Source of the DNA: Russula earlei
Lineage: Eukaryota > Basidiomycota > Agaricomycetes > Russulales > Russulaceae
Assembly (NCBI GenBank): GCA_025769875.1
Contig: JAGFNK010000391.1
Location: forward strand, 1 to 50,216
DNA length: 50,216 nucleotides
Direction of reading: 5' to 3'
Numbering within the stretch: position 1 is the stretch's first letter; each line of letters starts with the position of its first letter. Positions 1-10,605 of the stretch are shown here, in pieces. The notes under the pieces are model-generated. The model had not been told where the DNA came from and searched no databases. It saw only the letters and a list, made by a program, of their open reading frames with translations. The position numbers were made by a program, and so were the translations under genes.

Positions 1-19
1 TCCCCAGCTCGAGCACAAA

Positions 20-410
20 ATGCAGCTCGCACGCACGCTTGAAACACTCGGATACCCGATACCCGAAAACCTTCTCGCATGGATGATCATCATTGCACTC
101 CCGGAAACGTTGGAAACTCATAAAACCATACTGTATTCCATGCCTTCCGACAAGCTCAGTACTGACTATGTCATTGGCCAAATCCTGGCGAAACGAACAA
201 CGCCGGATCGCGCGACTGGTACCACTGCAGCGGCCTACTTTGCCAAGGCGGGTAAAAAAGGAGAAAAATAAAAACAACCAAAGCGAGAAAAATAACAAAA
301 AGTGCACCCACTGCAAGCGCAAGGGACACGAAGTAACGGAGTGCTGGAAACTCCATGGGAAACCCACCGAGAAGGCAAAAGTCGCAGCCACTGATGCTAG
401 CGCGCCGTGA
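20..410 (+). pseudogene. copia gag C-terminal part with CCHC zinc knuckle
   Basis: Gag forms the virus-like particle and binds element RNA. The N-terminal piece (frame 20-271) reads as the Gag core, ending in a Lys-rich run. Around 250-265 the meaningful frame shifts by one, and the second frame carries a classical CX2CX4HX4C knuckle (CTHCKRKGHEVTEC, about 301-342) and ends at 410. The two frames overlap, so this is a frameshifted gene and not two genes. The start lies before the window. The family assignment is sure; the exact position of the indel is not. Confidence 0.85.
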
Positions 411-416
411 TCACCG

Positions 417-3400
417 ATGTCCACATCGCTGACACTTACCAGCGCCGTGATCGCCAACGTCCCAGATCCTGACTATGTTATTAGATTATACCATGCAGTT
501 GGGGACGATCCTGACCTGACCACCGCCCACGCGTTAAAGACCCAGGATGAACTTCGAACAGCCAACCTCGCTAACAGTTGGCTCATCGACTCTGGGGCAT
601 CTCGCATAATGACCTCTCACCGTGAATGGTTCAACCAATATACCACTCTCCCAAACCCAACTCAAGTCATGCTTGGAGATAATAGTTCTATTCCTGCGAT
701 TGGAGTCGGCCAAGTACAAGTCCGAATGCATGCAAACGGTGCGTGGAGCAACGTTATGTTCCGCGACGTCCTGCACGTCCCAGACTTACACGGAAATCTC
801 TTGTCAGTTTCCCATCTGGCTCGACGCGGCGCAGAAGTGCGATTCCAGAGTCAGACATGTGGCATATATGAACAGAACCAGCTAATATGTGAAGGGTCCC
901 TACACGGTACACTATACATCATGGCCATATCCTCCCCCAAGTCCCTGTCCGCGTGCATCGCGACGCTGGACCACTTCCCCGCGGAAGGCGACAAGCCATA
1001 TGCAGTCGCCCTCACCGCGCGCCTCAAAACATCCAAGGCCTCCCTACATGTTTGGCACCGGCGTCTCGGCCACTTGAATACCGACACCATAACCTGGATG
1101 CTGAAGAAAGGGATGGTGAAAGGGATGGAGATTACCGGAAAGTGACTCACCACCAGTATTTGTGAGCCTTGCTTGAAGGGAAAGCAAACGCGCCTTGAAA
1201 TCTTGAAGGCGACAGAAACGCGCGCTGATGTCGTGTTAGGCCACGTCTTCTCCGACATCTGTGGGAAGATGCCCACTAGAACACCCCAGGGTCATGAGTA
1301 CTTTGTCACCTTTGTGGATGACAAGTCGAGGAAAGTGTTTGTTGGTGGACTTAAATTCAAATCCGACACACTTGAGCACCTCAAAGCGTTCACGGCACGT
1401 GCTGAAGTCGAAACGGTCAGCGGCTGAAAGTCCTCCGCTCTGACGGAGGGGGCGAATACACTGGGAAAGAGTCTCAGAAGTTCCTCACAGAGAAAGGAAT
1501 TAGGCTGGAACTCACCACCCCAGACACATCTCAGCATAACGGGGTCGTGGAACGTATGAACCGGACACTCTTGGACAAAGTCCGGGCGATGCTCACGGAC
1601 GCCTCGCTGCCTGAGTCCTTCTGGCTCCATGCCCTTGAATACGCGGCGCATATCCACAATGTCACCCCCACACGTGCACTCAATGACATGACACCCGAGG
1701 AAGCCTGGAGCGGGAACAAACCCGACCTCTCACGGCTTCGCGTCTTTGGCGCGCGTGCATTCGTCCACATCCCGGAGGATAAACGCACCAAGTTAGATGC
1801 GAGGTCACTGGTGTGCACACTCCTGGGATATGCTCCCCAGAGGAAAGCCTACAAACTTATCCACCGGCCCACTCACCGCATCCTTGAATCGCGCGACGTC
1901 ATATTCGATGAAGGGGGCCCAGCAATTCTGCACGTTGAGCGGACAGTCCTCAAATCCGACTCAGACAGCGAAAATGAACAGGCAGATGGGGTGGAAAATG
2001 AGATTGAGGGGGCGGAAGGCCCACAACTGACGGTAGAGGCGGAACTACCACCGCGTGCCGAACCGCAATGCGCGGTCGACACCGCTCCACCTGCCCAGCC
2101 ATCAATACAAGCAGTACAACCTACACCATACGAAGTGGACAACGTACCTGTCCAGCCCACTTCCGGACAACCGAGGCGTACCATACGCGCACCAACTCGT
2201 GATGACGACCCCCGGTATTCCACCACATCGTACACGCAACGTAAGAAACGTACCGAACGAGGAAACGTGGCACACATTGATGTGACCACTGACCCAAAAA
2301 CGTACGCGGAAGCCATGTCCCGCCCCGATGTGGCGGAATGGGAAATGGCTTGCGACGATGAGCGTCGCGCGTTCGAGTCCATGGATGTGTTCAAAATTGT
2401 CCCGCGGCCACAAAACCGAAAGGTAGTTGGCAGCAAATGGGTCTTCAAAATAAAGAGGGGACCGGACGGAACAATAATCAAATATAAAGCTCGCCTTGTC
2501 ACGCAGGGATTCACCCAGATCGAAGGTATCAACTTCGACGAAACCTTTGTGCCTGTCGCGAAACTTGCGTCCCTACGTGCGATCCTCGCCTTAGCCGCTG
2601 CGCACAACCTAGAGGTCCATCAGATGGATGTCAAGTCAGCATACTTGAATGGAGAGCTGAAAGATGAAATCTACATGGACGCACCTCCCAGCTTCGACAT
2701 TCCAAACGGCATGGTACTGAAACTACTCAAAGCCGTCTATGGGACTAAGCAAGGGGGGAGAGTCTGGTATGAGAACATCAAAGACTCACTAGGTGACATG
2801 GGCTACACCCACACTGATGCCGACCACGCCATCTTCGTCCATCGTAACCGCGAGCGCCTGTCCATAATTGCGCTCTACGTTGATGATATCACCATGGTCT
2901 CTGATGACCTAGATTCCATCAACATTGACAAAAACAAACTAAAACAGAAGTATCAGATGACGGACCTAGGGGAGATAACCTGGATACTCGGTGTACATGT
3001 CACGCGAAACCGGGAAGAGGGCTGGATAGCACTCTCTCAGGAGAAATACGTTGAAGAAGTTCTTCAACGCCTAGGGAAGTCGGACGTTCGACCGATCAGC
3101 ACCCCCATGCTAGCAAATGAACACCTCCTGAAAGTGGATGCACCGGATGTGGACGTCAAGTCCTACCAACGCACACTTGGAGCCATCATGTACCTCATGC
3201 TAGGCACCCGACCTGATCTCGCCTTCACTGTCGCAGCCCTTGGACGACACGCTGCGTGCCCCGGAAATGACCATCAACGCGCACTCGACCGCGCCATCCG
3301 ATACATCCGAGGCACAAGCGACAAACTCCTAGTCTTCCAACGCGGTCTCGGGACTCAGCCAACCCTAGTTGGGTACGCGGATGCAGACTGGGCCAGCGAC

Positions 3401-3784
3401 GTGAACGATCGCAAGTCCACATCGGGCTTCGTCTTCATGTTGGCAGGAGGGGCTGTGAGTTGGAGCTCAAAGAAACAAGCCTCGGTTGCATTGTCGAGCA
3501 CCGAGGCAGAATACATTGCAGGAGCACATGCCTCTAAAGAGGCCATTTGGCTGAGACGTCTACTCACCGAATTGGGTGAAGACACACATCTCCCCACCAC
3601 TCTCCATATCGACAACCAGTCAGCCATCGCCATCACGAAGAACCCGGAGTTCCATGACCGCACGAAACACATTGAAGTGAGACACCACTTCCTGCGCCAG
3701 AAAGTCGAGCTCTGCGAAGTCGAACTCGCCTACATCCCTACTGGGGAACAACTTGCGGATGTGCTGACAAAGGGGCTGAGTTGA
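417..3784 (+). pseudogene. copia pol polyprotein (PR-IN-RT-RNase H), disrupted
   Basis: Protease active site is LIDSGAS (about 583-603). The GAG-pre-integrase motif HRRLGH is near 1055, followed by the integrase core (FVDDKSRK, then RSDGGGEY and SQHNGVVERMN). Frame 2 from about 1424 to 3784 holds the RT, with motifs GSKWVFK, QMDVKSAYLNG and the catalytic YVDD at 2876-2887. RNase H follows (YADADWASD, SSTEAEYIA, HIDNQSAI) and ends in DVLTKGLS, a typical copia terminus. Defects are an in-frame TGA at 1143-1145 in the integrase zinc-finger region and a frameshift near 1410-1424. RT and RNase H look intact, so disablement is recent or confined to the 5' half. Confidence 0.93.
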
Positions 3785-3827
3785 GAGAAACATGAGCATT
3801 TTATGCAGGAGATGGGAATACGCCACT

Positions 3828-3842
3828 AGGGCTGAGGGGGCA
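3828..3842 (+). promoter_or_regulatory. polypurine tract of the copia element
   Basis: A purine-rich stretch ending in GAGGGGGCA lies directly before the TGTTGG start of the 3' LTR. That is the expected place and composition for the plus-strand DNA primer. Confidence 0.7.
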
Positions 3843-4020
3843 TGTTGGAAACGCAGCCACCACGTGGCAGAGAAACGGACCGAACGGACCGGATAGTTAG
3901 AATGCCGTGTTGATACCACCGTTCCTTTTTTCCTCAGTCTTTCATATACAAGACTGAGGTCAGTAGCACATTCCTTTACCATTTACATATACTCATTATG
4001 TACATAGCCTTCGTCCAACA
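3843..4020 (+). repeat. copia 3' LTR (178 bp)
   Basis: It starts TGTTGGA and ends TCCAACA, a perfect 7-bp terminal inverted pair. It holds an internal inverted repeat (CCTCAGTCTT...AAGACTGAGG, about 3932-3959) with a TATATA-like loop, a likely promoter or RNA hairpin. The 5' LTR is outside the window, so LTR divergence cannot be measured. Confidence 0.88.
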
Positions 4021-4041
4021 GGTTAGCTTACTAACCTAATA

Positions 4042-4079
4042 TCAGTCTTTCATATACAAGACTGAGCCTTCGTCCAACA
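4042..4079 (+). repeat. second, internally deleted copy of the copia LTR end
   Basis: The hairpin segment (CAGTCTTTCATATACAAGAC) and the terminal GCCTTCGTCCAACA recur 22 bp after the LTR end, with the roughly 50 bp between them deleted. It is either a remnant of an adjacent LTR or a local duplication. Confidence 0.75.
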
Positions 4080-4080
4080 G

Positions 4081-4158
4081 TGACACCATAGAGGCTGGGT
4101 TTCCTCCTATAAGGAAGGGTCCTTCCAGGGCCCTCTCCAGAGAATGGTTCATGACACT
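4081..4158. repeat. left arm of a 1.9-kb-spaced inverted repeat
   Basis: This segment is the imperfect reverse complement of 6002-6080; shared cores include GAGGCTGGGTTTCCTC and TGGTTCATGACA. The arms enclose LTR-like direct repeats. It is probably an old LTR pair in opposite orientations and not a transposon TIR, since I see no target duplication. Confidence 0.75.
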
Positions 4159-4225
4159 CTCCATCCCTGGGATACTCCTTTAAGGACCATCCCCTTGTGA
4201 ACCAACCTGGCCTCTTCCCTGCATA

Positions 4226-4371
4226 ACTTCTCAATACTACCAGTAACTGTACCTCTTTGGTATCTGGTACTGCTTTGGACCCTACTTCTTGCCCATGCTG
4301 TCTTGGATGTTTATCAACTCGTCTTTGAGCTCCTCCCTCGCTCTTGAACTGGATTGTTCAACAGTGAGTCG
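4226..4371 (+). repeat. 3' fragment of an H-related LTR
   Basis: It aligns with 6830-6979, sharing the CTGGTACT, CGACTCGTCT.TGAGCTCCT and TGTTCAACAGTGAGTC blocks. Both end in a TGACA/TCACA-type terminus, so it is a truncated LTR of the same old family. Confidence 0.7.
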
Positions 4372-4442
4372 TCACATTGTTACTGTTGTGATTTACCCCC
4401 TTGTTGGTTCATCTCTAACCTCTTCCATTATTGTTCTCTTTG

Positions 4443-4652
4443 GTTACCATTTCATCCCTTGATGCTGATGGTCCCTTATTGTTTCACCCATTGTGTTTCA
4501 TCTATTGTTCAAGTCCCTTTTGCTATTGGCTTGTTCTCTTTTGTTACCCTTGTCCCCTTGGTTACTGTTTCATCCCTTGATGCTGATGGTCCCTTATTGT
4601 TTCACCCATTGTGTTTCATCTATTGTTCAAGTTCCTTTTGCTATTGGTGTTG
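4443..4652. repeat. tandem duplication, 118-bp period
   Basis: About 90 bp (TTCATCCCTTGATGCTGATG onward) at 4443-4534 recurs nearly unchanged at 4561-4652. A diverged third relative starts near 5466. No coding signal. Confidence 0.85.
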
Positions 4653-5030
4653 CGCAGCATAGAGTGCAGCTAACAGGCCAAGCAACCCACCTTAGAGGTT
4701 GTGCTAATGCTCAAGTGATATTGGGGTGTAGAGTGATGTGTATACTTGTCTACAAGTATGGTATTTATACCTCTATGACCCAGGGCTGTTCCTAAGTCCA
4801 AAAGAGGTGACTACAGGTGTCCACTATATCACGCATTAGGTGATGCGTGATGTGGAAATGTTCTAGACACAGCATAAGGCTGCATCTTGTGATAGATAGT
4901 GTAGTATGCATAACCCTATTGCCATAAGCACATATACTAAAGTTCTGTCTAACACATAACATCTATGAGTGGATCTTGAACCTTGTATGAAGGTCTTTGC
5001 CTTCTTTGATCTGTTCGGGTTCCGGTTCAA
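4653..5030. other. non-coding interval
   Basis: No gene seen. From 4787 it shows weak similarity to 6081 onward (TGTTC...AAAAG.GGTGA.TA.AGGTGTCCAC), so it may be the 5' edge of another decayed LTR copy. Confidence 0.5.
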
Positions 5031-5966
5031 CAATTGGCTCACCTTTTATCTATTGTTCCACATATGGTACTGTACAGCCTCACTACATACAGTATTTAAG
5101 TGCCTGTAGAAGCTGGGGAATGCCCCAAGCTTACCTTTGTCCCATTTCCTGTCGCATCCCTTGCCCTGTACCCTCTCTCAAAATCACAACCTGCTTGTGC
5201 TGGTCTACACTCTGCTTGACCTAAGCACACCTCAAGGAACCCTTGTGTTCCTCTTCCTCCTCTGCCTCTCTCTCATCATCCTCCTCTTCTGTGAAACCAG
5301 GAGACCGACTCTGTCTGTGGACTGAGTCATTGTCTGACTCAGCCTTGAGACGCTAAACCCTTGATCTGGTCTCTTTGAGCCGGCCCCACTGAACCCTTGA
5401 ACCAAGTCACAGGGACTTGGCCCCACTGAACCTTGAGCTAACGCTCTTACTGCCATGATGCTGTAACAGTTACTGATGGTCTCTTATTGTTTTGCCTATT
5501 GTGTTTCACCTATTGTTTGAGTCTCTTCTGCTATTGGCTTACCTTTATCTATTGTTCCACATATAGTACTGTACAGCCTTGCTGCATACAGTATTTAAGC
5601 GCCTGTAGAAGCTGGGGAATGCCCCAAGCTTAGCTTTGTCCCATTTCCTGTCACATCCCTTACCTTGTATACTCTCTCAATCACAACTTGCTTGTGCTGG
5701 CCTACACTCTGCTTGACCTAAGCACACCTCAAGGAACCCTTGTGTTCCTCTTCCTCCTCTGCCTCTCTCTCATTGTCCTCCTCTTCTGTGAAACCAGGAG
5801 ACTGACTCTGTCTGCGGGCTGAGTCATTGTTTGACTTAGTCTTGAGACACTAAACCTTTGATCTGGTCTCCTTGAGCCGGCCCCATTGAACCCTTGAACC
5901 AAGTCACAGGGACTTGGCCCCACTGAACCCTGAGCTAACGCTCCAATGGCCATGACACCGTAACAG
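5031..5966 (+). repeat. two tandem LTR-like direct repeats (about 435 bp each)
   Basis: 5031-5469 and 5532-5966 are close copies and both end in GTAACAG. Each carries a TATTTAAG box (near 5093 and 5598) followed by the same leader, which fits an LTR U3-R-U5 layout. No internal region lies between them, so they are either adjacent solo LTRs, a miniature terminal-repeat retrotransposon, or an unequal-recombination product. Confidence 0.75.
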
Positions 5967-6080
5967 GTGCCAAAGGACAAGGCTGAGATGGCAGCAGTGG
6001 CTGTCATGAACCAGTTCCCAGAGAGGGCCCTTGAAGGACCCTTCCCTATTAGAGGAAACCCAGCCTCTATGATGCCACCC

Positions 6081-6979
6081 TGTTCACACGAGCAAAAGGG
6101 GTGAGTAGAGGTGTCCACAATATTGTGCACGCATTGTCGCATGATTGATTCTAGGCACAATTGACATACAGCAAGCCCTACTTAGTGGCAACCCTTCTAG
6201 CAGTATAAGATGGTATTATAGGCTTCCTAACGACCCTTTAGGACGACCCAAAGTGCTCTACAATAGACACTAACAAAGATACTATAGGCCCTATAATGCA
6301 TTATTGGACTAACTCTAGTAACCTTAGAATGAACTATAAGGTGATACTAAGGACCTTACTAGAGGTAGTAGGGTCAACTCTAAGGACCCTAATAGAACTA
6401 TATAAGGGGCCTTATAAGCAACACCATTCCACTGACAAATACCCCAAGTCCCCAAATGACCAGCCCTAAACTAACTAACAGTAAATGAATCAGGTGTTTT
6501 GCACATGCACTATACAGTGAACACATGGACTCTAAAAGGCCCTTACTCATCATTAGGGGCCTCCTTACTCAGCAGCTTACTGAGCATGACTGAGCATGCT
6601 CACTAAGCATGCTCACTAAGCATACCCCAGCTTCTTACTCATCCATCTATTGTGCTTGATAACAAGGTTATGACCTGTTCCCCATTTAGTAGTTCCCTTG
6701 TAGTATATAAGCGCTCAATAAAGTAGCGGACAGTCTTCAGACTGTCCATTTGATTTGTGGCACTCCATTACTGAGGGTACTCCTTTGTGACTGCCCTATC
6801 TAGTACACCCTGGCCCTTACTTTCCATGACCACCTCTCACAGCCAGTACCAGTCCCTCTCTGGTACTTGCTACTTGTTTGGACTGTACTCTTCGCCAACT
6901 TTGTTCTTGAATTTAGTCGACTCGTCTCTGAGCTCCTATCTCACTCTTGAACTAGATTGTTCAACAGTGAGTCCTGACA
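6081..6979 (+). repeat. old solo LTR related to family H
   Basis: It ends GTGAGTCCTGACA and shares with the H LTRs the GAGCATGCTCACTAAGC-type U3 words, TATATAAG (6704-6711) and the ACTGTCCATTTG block after the TATA box. GGACAGTCT TC AGACTGTCC (6728-6747) is a perfect 9-bp-arm hairpin at the presumed RNA start. The left edge is uncertain; I place it at the TGTTC at 6081. No internal genes are attached. Confidence 0.7.
6180..6480. other. AT-rich U3-like stretch with degenerate TAAGG/CCTTA words
   Basis: No gene. The stretch repeats short words such as AAGGACC, CTATAAGG and CCTTAG in both orientations. It lies inside the old LTR and is probably its U3. Confidence 0.4.
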
Positions 6980-7341
6980 GTGGCTGGGGATGCTGGGGAT
7001 GCGGTGGTGTAGGTGCTGGTTATGATGCTGGTGCTAGTGAAGGTGCTGGTGCTGGTGCTAGTGCTGGTGATGGTGGCTCTTCCACATCACCGCCATGTTC
7101 CGAGGAGTTGGAGAACTGAGGTGGGGATGGATGAGGCTAAGACAGAGGTGGTGGATGGGGAGATGGTGGGTGGACCTGACACGTGATGGGCAGGGCAGCA
7201 GGGTGTGTGTAAGCCCTTAGCAAGCTGCCATGCAGCATGACTTCAGTCACACACAACTCTTGTCTCACGGGCCATCATACAATCCTCAGTGCTCCTTTGG
7301 CATCTTGGCAACATACTCAAGCTCTTGGAATCACTTTTAGA
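6980..7341. other. GGTGCT-rich low-complexity DNA and spacer
   Basis: 7010-7080 is a degenerate GGTGCTGGTGCTAGT repeat that would encode Gly/Ala-rich peptide. The remainder up to 7341 shows no convincing gene. Confidence 0.6.
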
Positions 7342-8036
7342 ATGCCTAGGGGAAAGAGATGGAACCCAGTGACTCCATCACCTAGGAAAAGGACATCAAA
7401 GCACACTCATGCAACCCAGGGTCAGGACCAGGACATTGAAGATGTCCATCTGCCTGGTGGCACCCTCCAAACAATGTTTTCTGTTCAACATAAGTGGGTT
7501 TCAATTTGTGTGGTATTATCAGCACTGACATATGTGGTGATAATCATTAGTTACACCCACAGCAGCCACAACAAGAGCTGTGTCAGCCTTGTCAACTCCA
7601 AGACATCCTTGTGTCACTTTTGACCCTGTTGTGACCACAGCTAGTGGCAGCACCCAACAGCTCAATCAAGCTCCAGGATCTGGTGTCGACAATCCTTTCA
7701 TTAGCTCTGGAAGCTCTGGATCTCAAATTTCCACTGGGCAATGTGTATGTAGATTATGTTATGTAATCAATGAAAATAATTTTTGTTCGACATGGACAGA
7801 ATATTTCTTCACACGCTGTTGTGGATGATGAAGACTTCAACCTCAATACATCCTCCCTCTCCTCTGACACTGAAGATGCTACTATACCTGCTACACTATC
7901 TGGCCATAGACAGCAGCAGGCAGAAATCAGAACAGGGCCAGCAGGTGGCAGAAAGGCCAACCTAGGTGCTGATACTCTTTCTTTCTTTGAGGAAGATGGT
8001 GACAAATGACGATGTACATTCTGCATGTAAATGATC
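7342..8036 (+). pseudogene. decayed multi-exon gene with Ser/Thr-rich region and Cys-finger remnant
   Basis: An ATG at 7342 opens a basic N-terminus (MPRGKRWNPVTPSPRKRT). A probable intron starts at 7494 (GTGGGT, branch CTGAC), but no acceptor restores the next frame cleanly. A second frame from about 7563 is Ser/Thr/Pro-rich. It is joined by a clean 55-bp intron at 7745-7799 (GTATGT...ACAG) to an exon with an acidic DDED stretch ending FFEEDGDK at 8009. Right after the TGA the same frame reads RCTFCM, suggesting a stop inside a Cys-containing finger. The downstream part is cut off near the transposon at 8066. It may be a transposon-borne protein; the function is unknown. Confidence 0.5.
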
Positions 8037-8065
8037 AGATTTTCTTTCATTTTTTAATGGAATTA

Positions 8066-8089
8066 CTGTACTAATACGACCAACTCTTC
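8066..8089 (+). repeat. left TIR
   Basis: 24 bp, perfectly complementary to 9682-9705, preceded by TA. Confidence 0.9.
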
Positions 8090-8319
8090 ATAGCTTGTGA
8101 CATGTGACAGATTTCGATGACCGACTGACTCTTCAAAGTTGGGAAAACCGTGTGACAAATCTCACATCTCTTCAAAGCCCTGATTGGGCCGAGAGGCAAC
8201 ATGTGACATGCACTAACGTCAGGCGGCGGTCTGACACGCAACTTGAGTGCGAGTCGGGATTTCAACATTAAAACCTTGAAAAATTTGTTGTGTGCTTTGA
8301 GGACCATGCAGCTACAACC

Positions 8320-8426
8320 ATGACTGCACTGAACAGCTTTATCCCAATAGATGTCCATCAAGCCCTCCTCCCAGATCCCAGTTGTGAGGCATCAAAAACA
8401 CTTCATGAGCTTGTTACAGTTGTAAG
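8320..8426 (+). CDS. short cargo exon, unknown protein
   Basis: ATG at 8320 opens about 35 codons (MTALNSFIPIDVHQALLPDP...) ending at a plausible donor (GTAAGGTGTGTG). No acceptor could be chosen with confidence. The following 450 bp is pyrimidine-rich with a TATTTAAG near 8830. I do not recognise the protein, and it may not be a real gene. Confidence 0.3.
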
Positions 8427-8960
8427 GTGTGTGAGCCCGGTGGCCAGGAAACGCACCTGACTTGTATCATCTCCCTCCCTCGCCACGCGTTCACCCTCCC
8501 TTCGCCCTTCATATCCTCTTCCTTTCCTTCTCTCTCATGCACTCGCCTCTCGATGACATCCCTGCCGCGGTCCTTGCCCCATGTCAGCAGACTACGGCAA
8601 CGTCTCAAGTCGATCGCCGTCGACGTCACTCGCCTTGGCTCCAGCCCACTCGTCCCTCAAGCATTGTCCTCGCCCGCCACATGTCCACGCACGGACATGA
8701 ATGACACACGTATGTTGTCATCAACGTGCTACGCGAGGACTCGCTGCCCATGGCATCTCGCCCCCGACATCATTGCCTCATGCTCGCGGATTTGCAGTAG
8801 GAAGATCAGGACTCTGGAGTAGCACTTTTGTATTTAAGTAGCTACCATCCTGTACAGTAGCTTAGGGAATCAAATCAAGAGCTTCTGCATCTGCGTTAAC
8901 CCTCTCATGTGCCAAAGAACACCTCGACTCCCTCAAAATCTCCCGCTTTCCTTTCAAGAA

Positions 8961-8987
8961 CACACACACACACACTCTCTCTCTCTC
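8961..8987. repeat. (CA)n(CT)n microsatellite
   Basis: A simple dinucleotide run, CACACA... passing into CTCTCT..., inside the TA-flanked transposon. Confidence 0.95.
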
Positions 8988-9066
8988 GCATGCGCGTCGC
9001 GTTCCAGCTACAATCCTGCTTGCTCTCAGCTCCTCCCTGTCCGTACCCACCCTCAGATCAAGCCCC

Positions 9067-9531
9067 ATGAACTCCCAGGCCCCGACCTGGCACGCTATAC
9101 AGTGGACCCCAACGTTTTGGGTGGAGATCACACAGCCATGTTCCCGAGGTGGTGTGCCCCACCATGCACCTCCTACACTTACTTCCCTCGAACAAATGGA
9201 GGACCTTGAAGAGAGTGCTATTGATATTCATGGTGATGACAGCGAAGTTCCCATGACAGACATCGTTTCTGCGCATACACAACTTGAATGCTCCGACTCT
9301 ATGGATTGTGATGATGATGACGAGCTGTACATACCGGGAGAAGAAGGTGGCCTTGTTATAACTGCAGATGCAGAGTGTGCTTCAGTGGAGTCTGTTCATG
9401 GTGAGGTAGTTGATACAACTCAGGCTAGTCAAGCTGTAGAAGGACATGGTAAGCATAAGAAGTGTGCAAACATCCTCTATTTCTCCAAATTTTGGGTCGC
9501 GAATGATGTGAGTGACACAGACAACAAGTAG
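9067..9531 (+). CDS. acidic cargo ORF, unknown function
   Basis: 154 codons from ATG 9067. The second half is strongly acidic (DCDDDDELYIPGEEGG, then ECASVESVHGEV). The first 35 residues may be in the wrong frame, since the overlapping frame gives an equally protein-like stretch. An exon junction near 9160-9180 is therefore possible. It is wholly inside the 8066-9705 transposon. No family recognised. Confidence 0.35.
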   Translation: MNSQAPTWHAIQWTPTFWVEITQPCSRGGVPHHAPPTLTSLEQMEDLEESAIDIHGDDSEVPMTDIVSAHTQLECSDSMDCDDDDELYIPGEEGGLVITADAECASVESVHGEVVDTTQASQAVEGHGKHKKCANILYFSKFWVANDVSDTDNK

Positions 9532-9681
9532 ATAGAATTTAGGCACTTGTTTATAATAAATAAATGAATATTCCCATTTAGGAAATTTTTTAATGATTTT
9601 TGTCACAGTCTTCATAACTGGTTGTGACCTGTGACCTGAGCCGTATCTCTTCTCTTCAGAGGGGGCTTGTGACGCGTGACC

Positions 9682-9705
9682 GAAGAGTTGGTCGTATTAG
9701 TACAG
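9682..9705 (-). repeat. right TIR
   Basis: Perfect complement of the left TIR at 8066-8089, followed by TA. Confidence 0.9.
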
Positions 9706-9860
9706 TATTGTCATTTTCAGATAACGTGATGTGCCAGAAATTTCTGAAAAGAAAAGGGTTGGTAGAAAGAACTTGATGTATCTTGCCGAGTTCTAAGCAA
9801 AAAATCATAAAAAATAGCCCATTCAAACCAGAATGAAATGTACTTTCTAAATATTCTGTT
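9706..9860 (-). repeat. dispersed repeat R, copy 1
   Basis: On the minus strand it matches 25100-25250 over about 150 bp. Shared blocks include TTTTTTGCTTAGAA, CAAGATACATCAAGTTCTTT and CTTTTCAGAAATTTCTGGCA. Both copies keep an open frame (KIHQVLST.PFLFRNFWHITL), so it may derive from a protein-coding gene. The TA-flanked transposon abuts it exactly. Confidence 0.8.
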
Positions 9861-10605
9861 CTGAGAACAGATACATTGAATTTTGGACATGCCCATGTCA
9901 GGTAGGCACAGTCATGGTTGTGGGAATGATGTAGGCATCTAGCACTTTGTTCCCTGCTTCCTCTCTGATGGCAAGAGGCCAAAAGGTCTCCCTCAAAGTC
10001 CAGCAAATTGTGGTTTGAATGTCAGCCGTGCTCTGAAAGCAAGATATAGGTATATTGGTTAGCTCGGTTGAAAGGATTCTATGACGCTTCCAGGAGCACA
10101 ATGCTGTCTCAGATGTAGCAGTGGAGTGGCATTGTAGGTCCAATCAGGCACTACATGGAGCAGATGTAGAGGTAAGCATATGTGAAACCGCTACTGTGGG
10201 GTATTCCTAATGACTATACTAGTACCTGTTTTGGAGGATTCATGATGCACCTGATCTGTACCTCAATGAGCTGCAGGATATGCTTGCAGCAAATTCTGGG
10301 ATATGTGTCTCAAGGTCAACCATCTGGCGTACACTGTGAGCTGGCGGATTCACAATGAAAAAGGTATGGGCACTGAGACTTGATACATCTATTGGTGACT
10401 TCATGATTTAGCTTTCACGTGCTGCAATTGAGCGCTCAGAAGAAAAGTGGCTTGCATACCTCAATTGAATCAGCATGTACTCAGCCAATCAGCTTGTTTT
10501 CATTGATGAGAGCTCTGTAGATCGTTGAACAACATATCAAGGGGCAGCTTGGTCTATTCATGGTACACAGGCACAGTGTAAAGCTTTCATTGTTTGTGGC
10601 AGATG

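Larger units (their letters stand above)
1..4020 (+). mobile_element. Ty1/copia LTR retrotransposon, 3' portion
   Basis: Domains appear in copia order: gag zinc knuckle, protease, GAG-pre-integrase, integrase, reverse transcriptase, RNase H, polypurine tract, then a 178-bp LTR. Integrase before RT is diagnostic of Ty1/copia (Pseudoviridae). The 5' LTR and gag start lie upstream of the window. The reading frame is broken at least three times: a gag frameshift near 250-265, a TGA at 1143, and a frameshift near 1410-1424. This copy is therefore non-autonomous, although its RT/RNase H frame is open for 745 codons. Confidence 0.95.
8066..9705. mobile_element. non-autonomous DNA transposon, 1640 bp, TIR 24 bp, TA target duplication
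   Basis: The ends are perfect inverted repeats: CTGTACTAATACGACCAACT... at 8066-8089 and its complement at 9682-9705. TA lies on both sides (8064-8065 and 9706-9707). TA duplication is typical of the Tc1/mariner superfamily. No DDE transposase is encoded inside. Subterminal TGTGACNNGTGAC words occur near both ends (about 8095, 9623, 9669) and are candidate transposase-binding sites. The cargo is two short unknown reading frames, so it resembles a large MITE or a transposon that captured a gene. Confidence 0.85.

Noticed and set aside
1873..2607. 244-codon minus-strand ORF inside the copia pol
   Set aside because: Antisense shadow of a well-supported pol frame; Ser/Arg-rich with no domain.
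4443..4652. CRISPR-like repeat array
   Set aside because: Only two to three long imperfect units with no spacers of uniform length, and the genome is eukaryotic.
6787..7119. Gly/Ala-rich 110-codon protein
   Set aside because: The frame starts with GTG inside the old LTR, and the rest is a GGTGCT simple repeat.
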